Origin: Methylomonas sp.
Lineage (GTDB): Bacteria; Pseudomonadota; Gammaproteobacteria; Methylococcales; Methylomonadaceae
DNA: 7,965 nt
Reading direction: 5' to 3'
NCBI GenBank assembly: GCA_026988195.1
Contig: JALSLS010000412.1
Coordinates: forward strand, 1 to 7,965
Shown: piece by piece, positions 1-5,747 of the stretch
Numbering within the stretch: position 1 is the first letter of the stretch
Layout of the letters: each line of letters begins with the position of its first letter
The notes under the pieces: model-generated
Database searches by the model: none
What the model was told of the DNA's origin: nothing
Seen by the model: the letters and a program-made list of their open reading frames with translations, nothing else
Program-made: the position numbers and the translations under genes

Positions 1-310
1 GTTATGACTTCTGTAAAGTGCTGGTGCCTGCATTGAGCCAGTTTCGATATGGGCAGCGATGGTATTTTCCTTAAAATATTAGCTTTGTGTGGTGTGGATT
101 ATAAAATATCTAATTTTAAATTTATAGATGCGGAATGTAGGTTTATACTTCGCGCGGTCACGACTGCGGTTTTCTAACCGCTGAGTTTTGCCAATAGCTG
201 CGTTGCCTTACATGCCGTCTACCCTCCCCCTCTGGAGAGAGCTAAAAGCAAGCTTACGTATTGACTGAAGCTTATACGTAACGAGGAAAGGTTATGGTCC
301 TAATATTCCA
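1..310. other. Intergenic region without a recognisable gene
   Basis: No open frame of credible length on either strand. It contains a 6-bp hairpin (gcggtt 166-171 with aaccgc 176-181, loop ttct) and an imperfect direct repeat aagcttacgta / aagcttatacgta (250-260, 268-280). The GC-richer stretch 150-245 stands out from the AT-rich surroundings and could be a fragment of an interspersed repeat, which I cannot confirm from one copy. Confidence 0.5.
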
Positions 311-313
311 AGC

Positions 314-344
314 AAAAAAAAACCGCTATAATAAGCGGTTTTTT
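314..344. terminator. Bidirectional rho-independent terminator after tRNA-Cys
   Basis: A 7-bp stem (321-327 with 334-340, aaccgct/agcggtt) closes a 6-nt loop. On the minus strand the hairpin is followed by a U run (complement of the A tract 314-322); on the plus strand it is followed by T339-344. It lies 10 bases beyond the encoded CCA end of tRNA-Cys, so it ends the tRNA transcription unit. It could also stop any plus-strand transcript arriving from the left. Confidence 0.85.
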
Positions 345-353
345 ATATAATTC

Positions 354-427
354 TGGAGGCTGCTGGCGGAATCGAACCGCCATAGATGGATTTGCAATCC
401 ACTGCATAACCATTTTGCTAAGCAGCC
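354..427 (-). tRNA. cysT: tRNA-Cys (anticodon GCA)
   Basis: The minus strand folds as a complete cloverleaf. The acceptor stem GGCTGCT pairs with AGCAGCC, the discriminator is U (typical of tRNA-Cys), and CCA is encoded at 356-354. The anticodon stem GTGGA/TCCAT (closed by G-T) encloses TTGCAAA, giving anticodon GCA (plus-strand tgc at 393-395). The T arm is GGCGG-TTCGATT-CCGCC. It follows tRNA-Gly in the same orientation, as in the glyW-cysT pair of enterobacteria, and no strong promoter of its own is visible, so it is probably made from the promoter at 579-606. Confidence 0.97.
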
Positions 428-450
428 TTAAAACATAAATCTTTATCAAT

Positions 451-475
451 AAAAAAGCCGCGAAATACGCGGCTT
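451..475 (-). terminator. Terminator-like hairpin between the two tRNA genes
   Basis: An 8-bp perfect stem (455-462 aagccgcg with 468-475 cgcggctt) has a 5-nt loop, and on the minus strand it is followed by a run of U (complement of A451-456). It has every feature of an intrinsic terminator, yet it sits between tRNA-Gly and tRNA-Cys, where full termination would silence tRNA-Cys. It may be a partial terminator or a processing hairpin. Calling it a terminator is from structure only. Confidence 0.7.
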
Positions 476-485
476 CTTAAAATAT

Positions 486-560
486 TGGAGCGGGAAACGA
501 GATTCGAACTCGCGACCCCAACCTTGGCAAGGTTGTGCTCTACCACTGAGCTATTCCCGC
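486..560 (-). tRNA. glyW: tRNA-Gly (anticodon GCC)
   Basis: The minus strand folds as a cloverleaf. The acceptor GCGGGAA pairs with TTCCCGC, the D arm is GCTC..GAGC, and the anticodon stem CAACC/GGTTG encloses TTGCCAA, giving anticodon GCC (plus-strand ggc at 526-528). The T loop is TTCGAAT, and CCA is encoded at 488-486 after discriminator U. A consensus promoter lies 19 bases upstream of the mature 5' end. The glyW symbol is by analogy with the E. coli glyW-cysT order. Confidence 0.97.
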
Positions 561-578
561 TAATCAATTTATTTGTAT

Positions 579-606
579 ATTATAATCGATATTCAGAGAA
601 TGTCAA
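579..606 (-). promoter_or_regulatory. Consensus sigma70 promoter of the tRNA-Gly/tRNA-Cys unit
   Basis: Read on the minus strand, a perfect TTGACA (606-601) is separated by 16 bases from a perfect TATAAT (584-579). Transcription would start near 572, about 12 bases before mature tRNA-Gly. It is squeezed just behind the stop codon of the upstream protein gene (612-610), so the tRNAs have their own strong start. The sequence between the -10 and the start is AT-rich, without the GC-rich discriminator usual in stringently controlled promoters. Confidence 0.85.
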
Positions 607-609
607 CAT

Positions 610-1188
610 TTAATTCAAATTACTTGCAGATGCCCAACCTGTTCTACCTGCACACTTCCCTGAACCAAGAATCTCAAGTTCAACAAATGTTGCCCCGCCA
701 AAAGCCTCCTGAGTATTCAATAACTTAACTTTAGTACCTTGAGGAATATGCTTACAGGCATCATTGCTACCATCTTCTGCTTTACTATCATCATAAGCAG
801 CCATAGACCCAGGAACAGCGACCAATCTAACTTTAACATCGTCACTATAGGTATTAATAGCTTTCAAAGTATAAGAGTTCCCTACTGATAAATTGACTTG
901 CTTATGTTTCTGAATAGTAGCATTACTCCCCCCACCCATAAACATAAAAAGAATAACAACAACCAAGCCAGCAATCGCACCAAAAAATACTTTGGGGTTT
1001 GACTCTTTAAGCTCCATAACTTTTGAAATAGCACTGCTGTTATCTTCCACAACATCCTCAACAGCGTCTTTCACCACATCGACAGCCTCTTCCACCGTCT
1101 CTTTAACTGTTTCTACCGCACCTTCTACAGCCTCTTTTACTGCTTCTGCTGTTTCTTCTATATCATTAGAATTTTGGTCATCACTCAT
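610..1188 (-). CDS. Single-pass membrane protein with hendecad repeats and SH3-like C-terminus (192 aa)
   Basis: Function not recognised. The frame is open to a GTG at 1206, but I choose the ATG at 1188 because AGGAGA lies 6 bases before it. Residues 13-45 are three tandem 11-residue units (TAEAVKEAVEG, AVETVKETVEE, AVDVVKDAVED) plus a partial fourth: an acidic amphipathic helix, probably a coiled coil or surface-lying helix. Residues 67-84 are one hydrophobic membrane segment. Residues 92-192 are beta-rich with two cysteines and end in GRTGWASASNLN, resembling the close of bacterial SH3-like domains. There is no cleavable signal, so the likely topology is helix in the cytoplasm and SH3-like domain in the periplasm. 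Bacterial SH3-like domains often bind cell-wall peptides, but here that role is only inference. It is followed immediately by the tRNA promoter. Confidence 0.85.
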   Translation of the reverse strand: MSDDQNSNDIEETAEAVKEAVEGAVETVKETVEEAVDVVKDAVEDVVEDNSSAISKVMELKESNPKVFFGAIAGLVVVILFMFMGGGSNATIQKHKQVNLSVGNSYTLKAINTYSDDVKVRLVAVPGSMAAYDDSKAEDGSNDACKHIPQGTKVKLLNTQEAFGGATFVELEILGSGKCAGRTGWASASNLN

Positions 1189-1258
1189 ACTAACTCTCCT
1201 CTTCACTAAAAACTTATAAAACGTAAAAAATAGTAATACCCATTTATATTACTACTTT

Positions 1259-1264
1259 ATTATA
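1259..1264 (-). promoter_or_regulatory. Possible -10 element for the 192-aa membrane protein gene
   Basis: Minus-strand TATAAT (1264-1259) lies about 70 bases before the ATG, in the AT-rich 1189-1401 gap. No good -35 is found at 16-18 bases, and a second TATAAT-like run lies just upstream, so this is tentative. The gap shows no convincing terminator for the upstream PilZ-family gene; only a 7-bp AT-rich stem with a 16-nt loop (1334-1363) is present. Confidence 0.25.
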
Positions 1265-1401
1265 CGTTCTTTATTATTATAATTTGACTGATAAAGGTAC
1301 CACGATAATAAAACTTTTCAAGTCCTCATTTCATCTTAGTAAAAAAATAATGAATAACTAAGAAATGTGTAGGAAATAAGCTCACAACTTCAATCACATT
1401 T

Positions 1402-2985
1402 CTAAATAAAATCATAGCCTTTTTTCTTTATTATCTTTTCCACTTGCACTTCTTCAATCTGCCTGCATTCAAACTGCCAATAACCTAAGCCGATATTTTT
1501 TCTATTTCCCAAAATAATGGGAAAATCATTTCCACTCATATAAAGCCATAAGCCATCTTCATTTTTTAGCATAAAGGATTCAACAATAATATAACTTCTT
1601 TCACCTTTACTATCTTTTAAACCATAGAGCAAAGCTTTATGCTTTTCCTCGCCCTTTGCACCATTATCAAGGTGAGTATAACTAACTGCATATGATACTG
1701 GGGTGATTTCTGAGACCTCAAAAATTATTTTTTTACTATTTTTTGGAATAGTTATTTTTTTAACAACTGATAAAATACGCTTAGTTTCTGGTTCATTTTT
1801 TTTTCTAAAACTAATAAGGCTACCAATTGATAAAACACCCTCATTATTAAAAGTACAGGATAACTCCCTATCAGAAAAAGATTCAGCCAAAAGCTCAAAT
1901 GAAGCTATATCTTTGTTTCTGGTATTGCTCTGTAATGAATGTGTTGCATCTAAGCCGATGGCAATATATCTATCTAATCTGTCAGTGAAAAAGTTAGTTC
2001 CTTCAAAAACCTCACCTTTCCAGCTTTTCTGTAAATACAAAAACAAACTGACTGACATTTTTTCTGAACCCTTACTACCCCCATGCAGAGAGCTAAACCT
2101 TGCTTCTTCACTGTCAACCATATTTTCTGGTGTTTGCAACGTTTTATATAGTTTGGAAAAATCCAAATACATCATATAAGAATCTTCCTCCCCCTCCTCT
2201 TTTTTCCAGAAGGGTGCACCATCTTCATCCATTAAAATGATGCATTGTTTATTCTGGGAATCAATTGGGTGATTTTCAATTTTCACAAATTGACATAGGT
2301 TTACGATAAATTTATAAACTTGTAAAACTTCTTTTTGCATCAAGCCTGAAGGGTCAGTCAAACTCAAAAGTAACACCTGTTTATAGCAGTCTTCAGCTGT
2401 GCTGACTTTACTGGGTAATCGTGTACTGTCAACTACTTTTGTGGTTTCTTTTTTGGCCTTTACACTTAACTTATAAAGTGAATGTAAATCTATCCATACC
2501 CAGTCTGGCACCACCTGAAACATCATATAATGAGTAACAATAATTTCACTCAAACCTTTTATTGTTCTTTGCAGAGCCAAAGCAATATTTTTACCCTGAA
2601 ACCACCCTACATCCCGACGAGTTAGTTCACGAATAGCCATCCAATAACCAGTCGTAAAGTTTTTTTCTATTAAAACAAGTACATTGAAGACTTTTCGCTC
2701 GTTTTCCCCTTTAGGGAAACCCGCATTTAATAACCTTGGACGCAAAAAATCTTCTATAACCAAAAAGGAAGGCCTCAACATTTCTAGAACATCGAGCCTT
2801 TGTTGAGCAGGCATAACAACTTTATTAAATGCCTCTAAAAAATCATAAAACAGCTTCGTTGATAAGCTAGGGTTAGCTGTTGGTAACTCTAGAATCCATT
2901 GGTTCACTCGATCTTTTTCATAAAGCGCTAACAATTCTGGGGCATCTTGCTGTGCCGGAATAATTAGAAAAAAAGAGTTTTTCAC
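1402..2985 (-). CDS. PilZ-family c-di-GMP receptor-like protein (FimW-type), 527 aa
   Basis: Cytoplasmic, with no signal or membrane segment. The GTG start at 2985 has AGGT about 5 bases upstream. The N-terminus (residues 5-71: IPAQQDAPELL, then WILELPTANPSLSTKLFYDFLE, then QRLDVLEMLRP) matches the pattern I know from the large Pseudomonas c-di-GMP receptor family that includes FimW. Residues 90-240 look like an all-helical middle region. Residues about 369-440 sit where the family has its PilZ barrel (SIGSLISFR, then ILSVVKKITI, then FEVSEITPVSYAVSY), but the RxxxR and DxSxxG c-di-GMP-binding motifs are not recognisable, and a lysine-rich segment replaces the usual core. Residues 451-509 match the family's C-terminal tail. 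The family link is memory-based pattern matching. Ligand binding may be lost here. In Pseudomonas, FimW acts in surface attachment through type IV pili; that role is not shown here. Confidence 0.8.
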   Translation of the reverse strand: MKNSFFLIIPAQQDAPELLALYEKDRVNQWILELPTANPSLSTKLFYDFLEAFNKVVMPAQQRLDVLEMLRPSFLVIEDFLRPRLLNAGFPKGENERKVFNVLVLIEKNFTTGYWMAIRELTRRDVGWFQGKNIALALQRTIKGLSEIIVTHYMMFQVVPDWVWIDLHSLYKLSVKAKKETTKVVDSTRLPSKVSTAEDCYKQVLLLSLTDPSGLMQKEVLQVYKFIVNLCQFVKIENHPIDSQNKQCIILMDEDGAPFWKKEEGEEDSYMMYLDFSKLYKTLQTPENMVDSEEARFSSLHGGSKGSEKMSVSLFLYLQKSWKGEVFEGTNFFTDRLDRYIAIGLDATHSLQSNTRNKDIASFELLAESFSDRELSCTFNNEGVLSIGSLISFRKKNEPETKRILSVVKKITIPKNSKKIIFEVSEITPVSYAVSYTHLDNGAKGEEKHKALLYGLKDSKGERSYIIVESFMLKNEDGLWLYMSGNDFPIILGNRKNIGLGYWQFECRQIEEVQVEKIIKKKGYDFI

Positions 2986-3022
2986 AAACTACCTGATCTT
3001 ATTTTAAAGTGAATTGGATTTA

Positions 3023-3182
3023 GGAACGTGTATGGAATAACTTCCCGAAATTATAACGTAGGATTTTTGTTTCAGGTGGAATGATCTCATGAGGCGCATA
3101 GCAAGCTACGCAACGAATGAGATCATTCCATCTGGAGCAAAAAGACACGTTAGAAATCGGGAAGTTGTTTCATGCACGTTCC
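3023..3182. repeat. 160-bp near-perfect palindrome, MITE-like, flanked by TTA
   Basis: The two 80-base arms are reverse complements centred at 3102.5-3103.5. The outer ends ggaacgtg/cacgttcc (3023-3030, 3175-3182), the block aacttcccga and the 14-base block 3077-3090/3117-3130 match exactly, and an inner stem lies at 3096-3102/3105-3111. There are six isolated mismatches and two small asymmetric loops. The unit is bordered by TTA at 3020-3022 and 3183-3185, which would fit a short target duplication. It has no coding capacity. It sits in the gap between the ABC permease and the PilZ-family gene, both on the minus strand. Likely a miniature inverted-repeat element or a large extragenic palindrome; it may also work as a terminator or mRNA 3'-end stabiliser for the ABC operon. 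Confidence 0.85.
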
Positions 3183-3228
3183 TTAGTTTAGACTATTTTT
3201 AAGGATCGTTTCTGTACTTTCAAGCACG

Positions 3229-4032
3229 CTATCTTCCCCCTTTTTTCATCATCATACCTTTTGATGGGTTGTACCCCAAAACAGCAATACTCATAAAAAT
3301 AAAGAAGGCAACTAAAGTATAAATAAAGGCAAAACTATTAAATTGTCCGTATAACGCAAACCTTATCAACTCAACAGCTTGTGAGAATGGGTTAAAAAAT
3401 GCAAGGTGATGTAGCCACTCGCTTGACTCTTTCATTTTCCACAAAGGGTATAACGCTGTTGACATAAAAAACATGGGGAAAATTACAAAATTCATCACCC
3501 CAGCAAAATTTTCTAACTGCTTAATAAAAGAAGATAATAATAAACCTAAAGCGCCTAACATTGCACCTGCAAGCACCAAAGCAGGAAGCACATAAAAATA
3601 ACCTTGCCAAGGTGCTTCAATCCCATAAAACCAAGCAATCAATAGAAATACATAAACCTGTAATATCGAAACAGAAACGCCTGCTATCAGCTTACTTAGT
3701 AACAAAAACCACCGAGGTAATGGGCATACCATTAAAATTCGCATACTCCCCATTTCCCTATCATAAACCATTGATAAAGAGCTTTGCATACCATTAAAGA
3801 GCTGGATCATCCCCATTAACCCAGGGGTGATATAAACCTCATATAAAATATAGGTTTCATACGGCGGTGTTATAGCAAAACCCAACGCAGCCCTGAAGCC
3901 AGCTGCAAAAATAAATAACCAGACCAAAGGCCTTACTAAAGCAGAAACAAATCGCTCTCTTTGTTTAACAAAACGCCAAAGTTCTCGCCCAATAATCCCC
4001 CACATTGCACGCCAATAATGAAGCATATTCAT
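3229..4032 (-). CDS. pedC: ABC-2 type permease of the PQQ-alcohol-dehydrogenase-associated transporter (PedC-like)
   Basis: A 267-aa inner-membrane protein with about six hydrophobic segments (roughly residues 32-50, 62-82, 108-135, 146-168, 176-195, 233-253). A charged loop DREMGSMRILMVCPLPRW (91-108) follows the second segment, as in ABC-2 permeases, where it meets the ATPase. The family's closing motif is present (NPFSQAVELIRFALYG, 214-229). The ATG at 4032 overlaps the ATPase stop as ATGA (4029-4032), and AGGAGA lies 6 bases before it inside the ATPase gene, so translation is coupled. In P. putida pedC is the permease of the system reported to be needed for lanthanide-dependent growth on alcohols. 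Substrate and direction of transport cannot be read from the sequence: ABC-2 permeases are usually exporters, yet the operon carries a binding protein. Confidence 0.87.
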   Translation of the reverse strand: MNMLHYWRAMWGIIGRELWRFVKQRERFVSALVRPLVWLFIFAAGFRAALGFAITPPYETYILYEVYITPGLMGMIQLFNGMQSSLSMVYDREMGSMRILMVCPLPRWFLLLSKLIAGVSVSILQVYVFLLIAWFYGIEAPWQGYFYVLPALVLAGAMLGALGLLLSSFIKQLENFAGVMNFVIFPMFFMSTALYPLWKMKESSEWLHHLAFFNPFSQAVELIRFALYGQFNSFAFIYTLVAFFIFMSIAVLGYNPSKGMMMKKGGR

Positions 4033-4784
4033 CGCTCTTCTCCTTGAGTTAAGACTTTAAAAGCATCATTAATTGACGAGGTCTCAGTAGCTTTTAATAT
4101 ATCTTCTATTTCACCCTTAGCCTTTATTTGACCTTGATGAAGAACAACTAGCTGATCAGTAGGATATATTTCATCAATCAAATGCGTTGCCCAAAGTACA
4201 GACAGCTTATGCTCACTAACCAAGTCATGTATATGCTTAACAATAGAGTGCCTAGTAGCGACATCAAGACCAACCGTTGGCTCATCAAGCAATAATAAAG
4301 CCGGCTTATGCAATAATGCCCTAGCAATTTCAACTCGCCGTTTATGTCCTCCATTCAATTGACGCACTGTTTCTAACCGTCGGTCATACATCGACAACCT
4401 TTCTAATTCTTCTTGAATTCGCTGGTTTGCCAACTTTCCACTCATACCATGTAGTGCTGCGTGGTAACGTAAGTTTTGCATCACCGTTAAATCTAGATCC
4501 AATGTTGTTTGCTGAAACACAACACCAAGCTTTGATAAGGCTTGGCGAGTTTGCAACTTTACATCAAACCCACATAGAGATAACTTACCTATATGCGAAT
4601 CATATAAACGAGTAATTAAGGAAAACAAGGTACTTTTACCCGCTCCATTTGGACCTAATAAAACGGTACACTCTCCTGAGCCAACTGAAAAACTTACATT
4701 ATCCAGTGCTTTTTTTCCATTATAAGAAAAACATAAACCTTCGATGGCAAGTGAGGATTGTTGTTGTGCTGGTTTATTTATCAT
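4029..4784 (-). CDS. pedB: ABC transporter ATP-binding protein, PQQ-alcohol-dehydrogenase system (PedB-like)
   Basis: A 251-aa cytoplasmic ATPase that energises the adjoining permease. Motifs in order: Walker A GPNGAGKST (44-52), Q-loop Q91, signature LNGGHKRR (143-150), Walker B LLLLDEP (163-169) with catalytic E168, D-loop VGLD (171-174), and H-loop H201 in WATH. The signature is LNGGH in place of the usual LSGGQ; I know this variant as normal for the PQQ-linked subfamily. A TTG at 4805 would add seven residues, but I choose the ATG at 4784 because it overlaps the propeller stop as ATGA (4781-4784), matching the next junction. It has no membrane segment. All catalytic residues are present, so it should be active. 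Confidence 0.92.
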   Translation of the reverse strand: MINKPAQQQSSLAIEGLCFSYNGKKALDNVSFSVGSGECTVLLGPNGAGKSTLFSLITRLYDSHIGKLSLCGFDVKLQTRQALSKLGVVFQQTTLDLDLTVMQNLRYHAALHGMSGKLANQRIQEELERLSMYDRRLETVRQLNGGHKRRVEIARALLHKPALLLLDEPTVGLDVATRHSIVKHIHDLVSEHKLSVLWATHLIDEIYPTDQLVVLHQGQIKAKGEIEDILKATETSSINDAFKVLTQGEER

Positions 4785-5746
4785 GGCTTTGAAACTATTC
4801 CCCAAGGAAAGCGCCCTACCGCAATGGATTTAGTCACTTTATGATTTTCTAGCTCAATTATTGAAATATCATTACTTCGGCCATTGGTGGTATAGAGTCT
4901 TTTCTGATCAGGTGAAAAAGCTAAATTCCAAACACGCTGTCCAACTAATAAAAACTTTTCAACCTCTAAAGTTTGCGCGTTTATAACCGCAACCCGATTA
5001 GCAGGGCCAATAGCGACATAACCCCAGCGCCTGTCCTTATCTATCACAACCCCAACAGGTTGAATCTTATCAATACTCAAGCCTTGAATATTTAACTTTA
5101 TTTTTTTAATAATCTGTTTGCTTGCAACATCTAAAATCATTAAAGTACCTGCCATTTCAGAGGTAACCCATAACTGAGTATTGTCGGCAGTAAAACTTGC
5201 CGCACGGGGGCGAGCGTCAACCAATGTATTTTCAACGATCTGATTGGTTTTTACATCAATCCAGTGAATCATATTCGTTGTTTCTGAGGCACTAACAGCC
5301 CATAAATTATCAGAACTAACAGCGATTCCTTCAGGCTCTATCCCTACTTTAATTTGAGCAATTTCCTTTTTGCTGGGTATATCAATAACAGTGACTAAAT
5401 GATCGTCTTCATTTGATACATACAATCTATCTCCCGCTGGATTTAAGGCAAAGGTTTCAGGGTCATCCCCAGAAGGCAATTGTCCAACTATTTTATAGGT
5501 TTCAGCATCAATAATTTTAACGGTATTATCATCACTGGTAGCCACGTATAAGTATTTATTATCGGGACTAAGTGCTATTCCTCTGGGCCGCTGCCCAATA
5601 TCAATAATTTTGACAAGCTTACCTGCAATCGGGTCAATAACAGCAAGTGCATTATCTTTTTCTAAAGTCACAATGACACTTTCTGCCTGAACCCCTAAAC
5701 TAAAAAAAGCAGCCAGAAATACAACACTCAATAGACTTTTTTTCAT
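4781..5746 (-). CDS. pedA2: Secreted YVTN beta-propeller protein of the PQQ-dependent catabolism cluster (PedA2-like)
   Basis: 321 aa. Residues 1-21 are a Sec signal peptide (KK, hydrophobic core, VQA cleaved before E22), so the protein is periplasmic. The mature part is seven repeats marked by a P-rich turn at about residues 53 (RPRG), 95 (DPET), 137 (EPEG), 179 (RPRA), 229 (QPVG), 271 (RVWN) and 313 (FPWG). The spacing is 42 residues except one of 50, each with a YVT/YVSN-like strand followed by a VxVID-type strand: a seven-bladed propeller. It belongs to the beta-propeller family described alongside PQQ-dependent alcohol oxidation. It starts one base after the binding-protein stop, with only a weak, distant GGAA ribosome site, suggesting coupling. 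Its molecular job is unknown; binding a cofactor, metal or partner protein is possible. Confidence 0.9.
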   Translation of the reverse strand: MKKSLLSVVFLAAFFSLGVQAESVIVTLEKDNALAVIDPIAGKLVKIIDIGQRPRGIALSPDNKYLYVATSDDNTVKIIDAETYKIVGQLPSGDDPETFALNPAGDRLYVSNEDDHLVTVIDIPSKKEIAQIKVGIEPEGIAVSSDNLWAVSASETTNMIHWIDVKTNQIVENTLVDARPRAASFTADNTQLWVTSEMAGTLMILDVASKQIIKKIKLNIQGLSIDKIQPVGVVIDKDRRWGYVAIGPANRVAVINAQTLEVEKFLLVGQRVWNLAFSPDQKRLYTTNGRSNDISIIELENHKVTKSIAVGRFPWGIVSKP

Positions 5747-5747
5747 T

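Noticed and set aside
150..290. Possible interspersed repeat or small RNA with a hairpin and a short direct repeat
   Set aside because: The hairpin is only 6 bp, the direct repeat is imperfect and built from short palindromes, and a single copy cannot establish a repeat family.
1055..1155. DNA tandem repeat or CRISPR-like periodicity
   Set aside because: The 33-base periodicity is the coding of three 11-residue protein repeats; there are no spacers or palindromic repeat units, so it is not a CRISPR array.
992..1219. Plus-strand open frame of 75 codons rich in Ser/Thr
   Set aside because: It is the antisense of the hendecad repeat region; its low-complexity Ser/Thr/Ala composition comes from the repeated Glu/Val codons on the other strand.
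1334..1363. Possible terminator for the PilZ-family gene
   Set aside because: Only a 7-bp, AT-rich stem with a 16-base loop and no U run after it; not convincing as an intrinsic terminator.
1703..2179. Plus-strand open frame of 158 codons
   Set aside because: It lies wholly opposite the PilZ-family gene, whose protein matches a known family along its length; the plus-strand product has no recognisable feature.
3561..3797. Plus-strand open frame of 78 codons
   Set aside because: Antisense to the permease gene, with no ribosome site or family resemblance.
4427..4615. Plus-strand open frame of 62 codons
   Set aside because: Antisense to the ATPase gene with all its conserved motifs; nothing supports expression.
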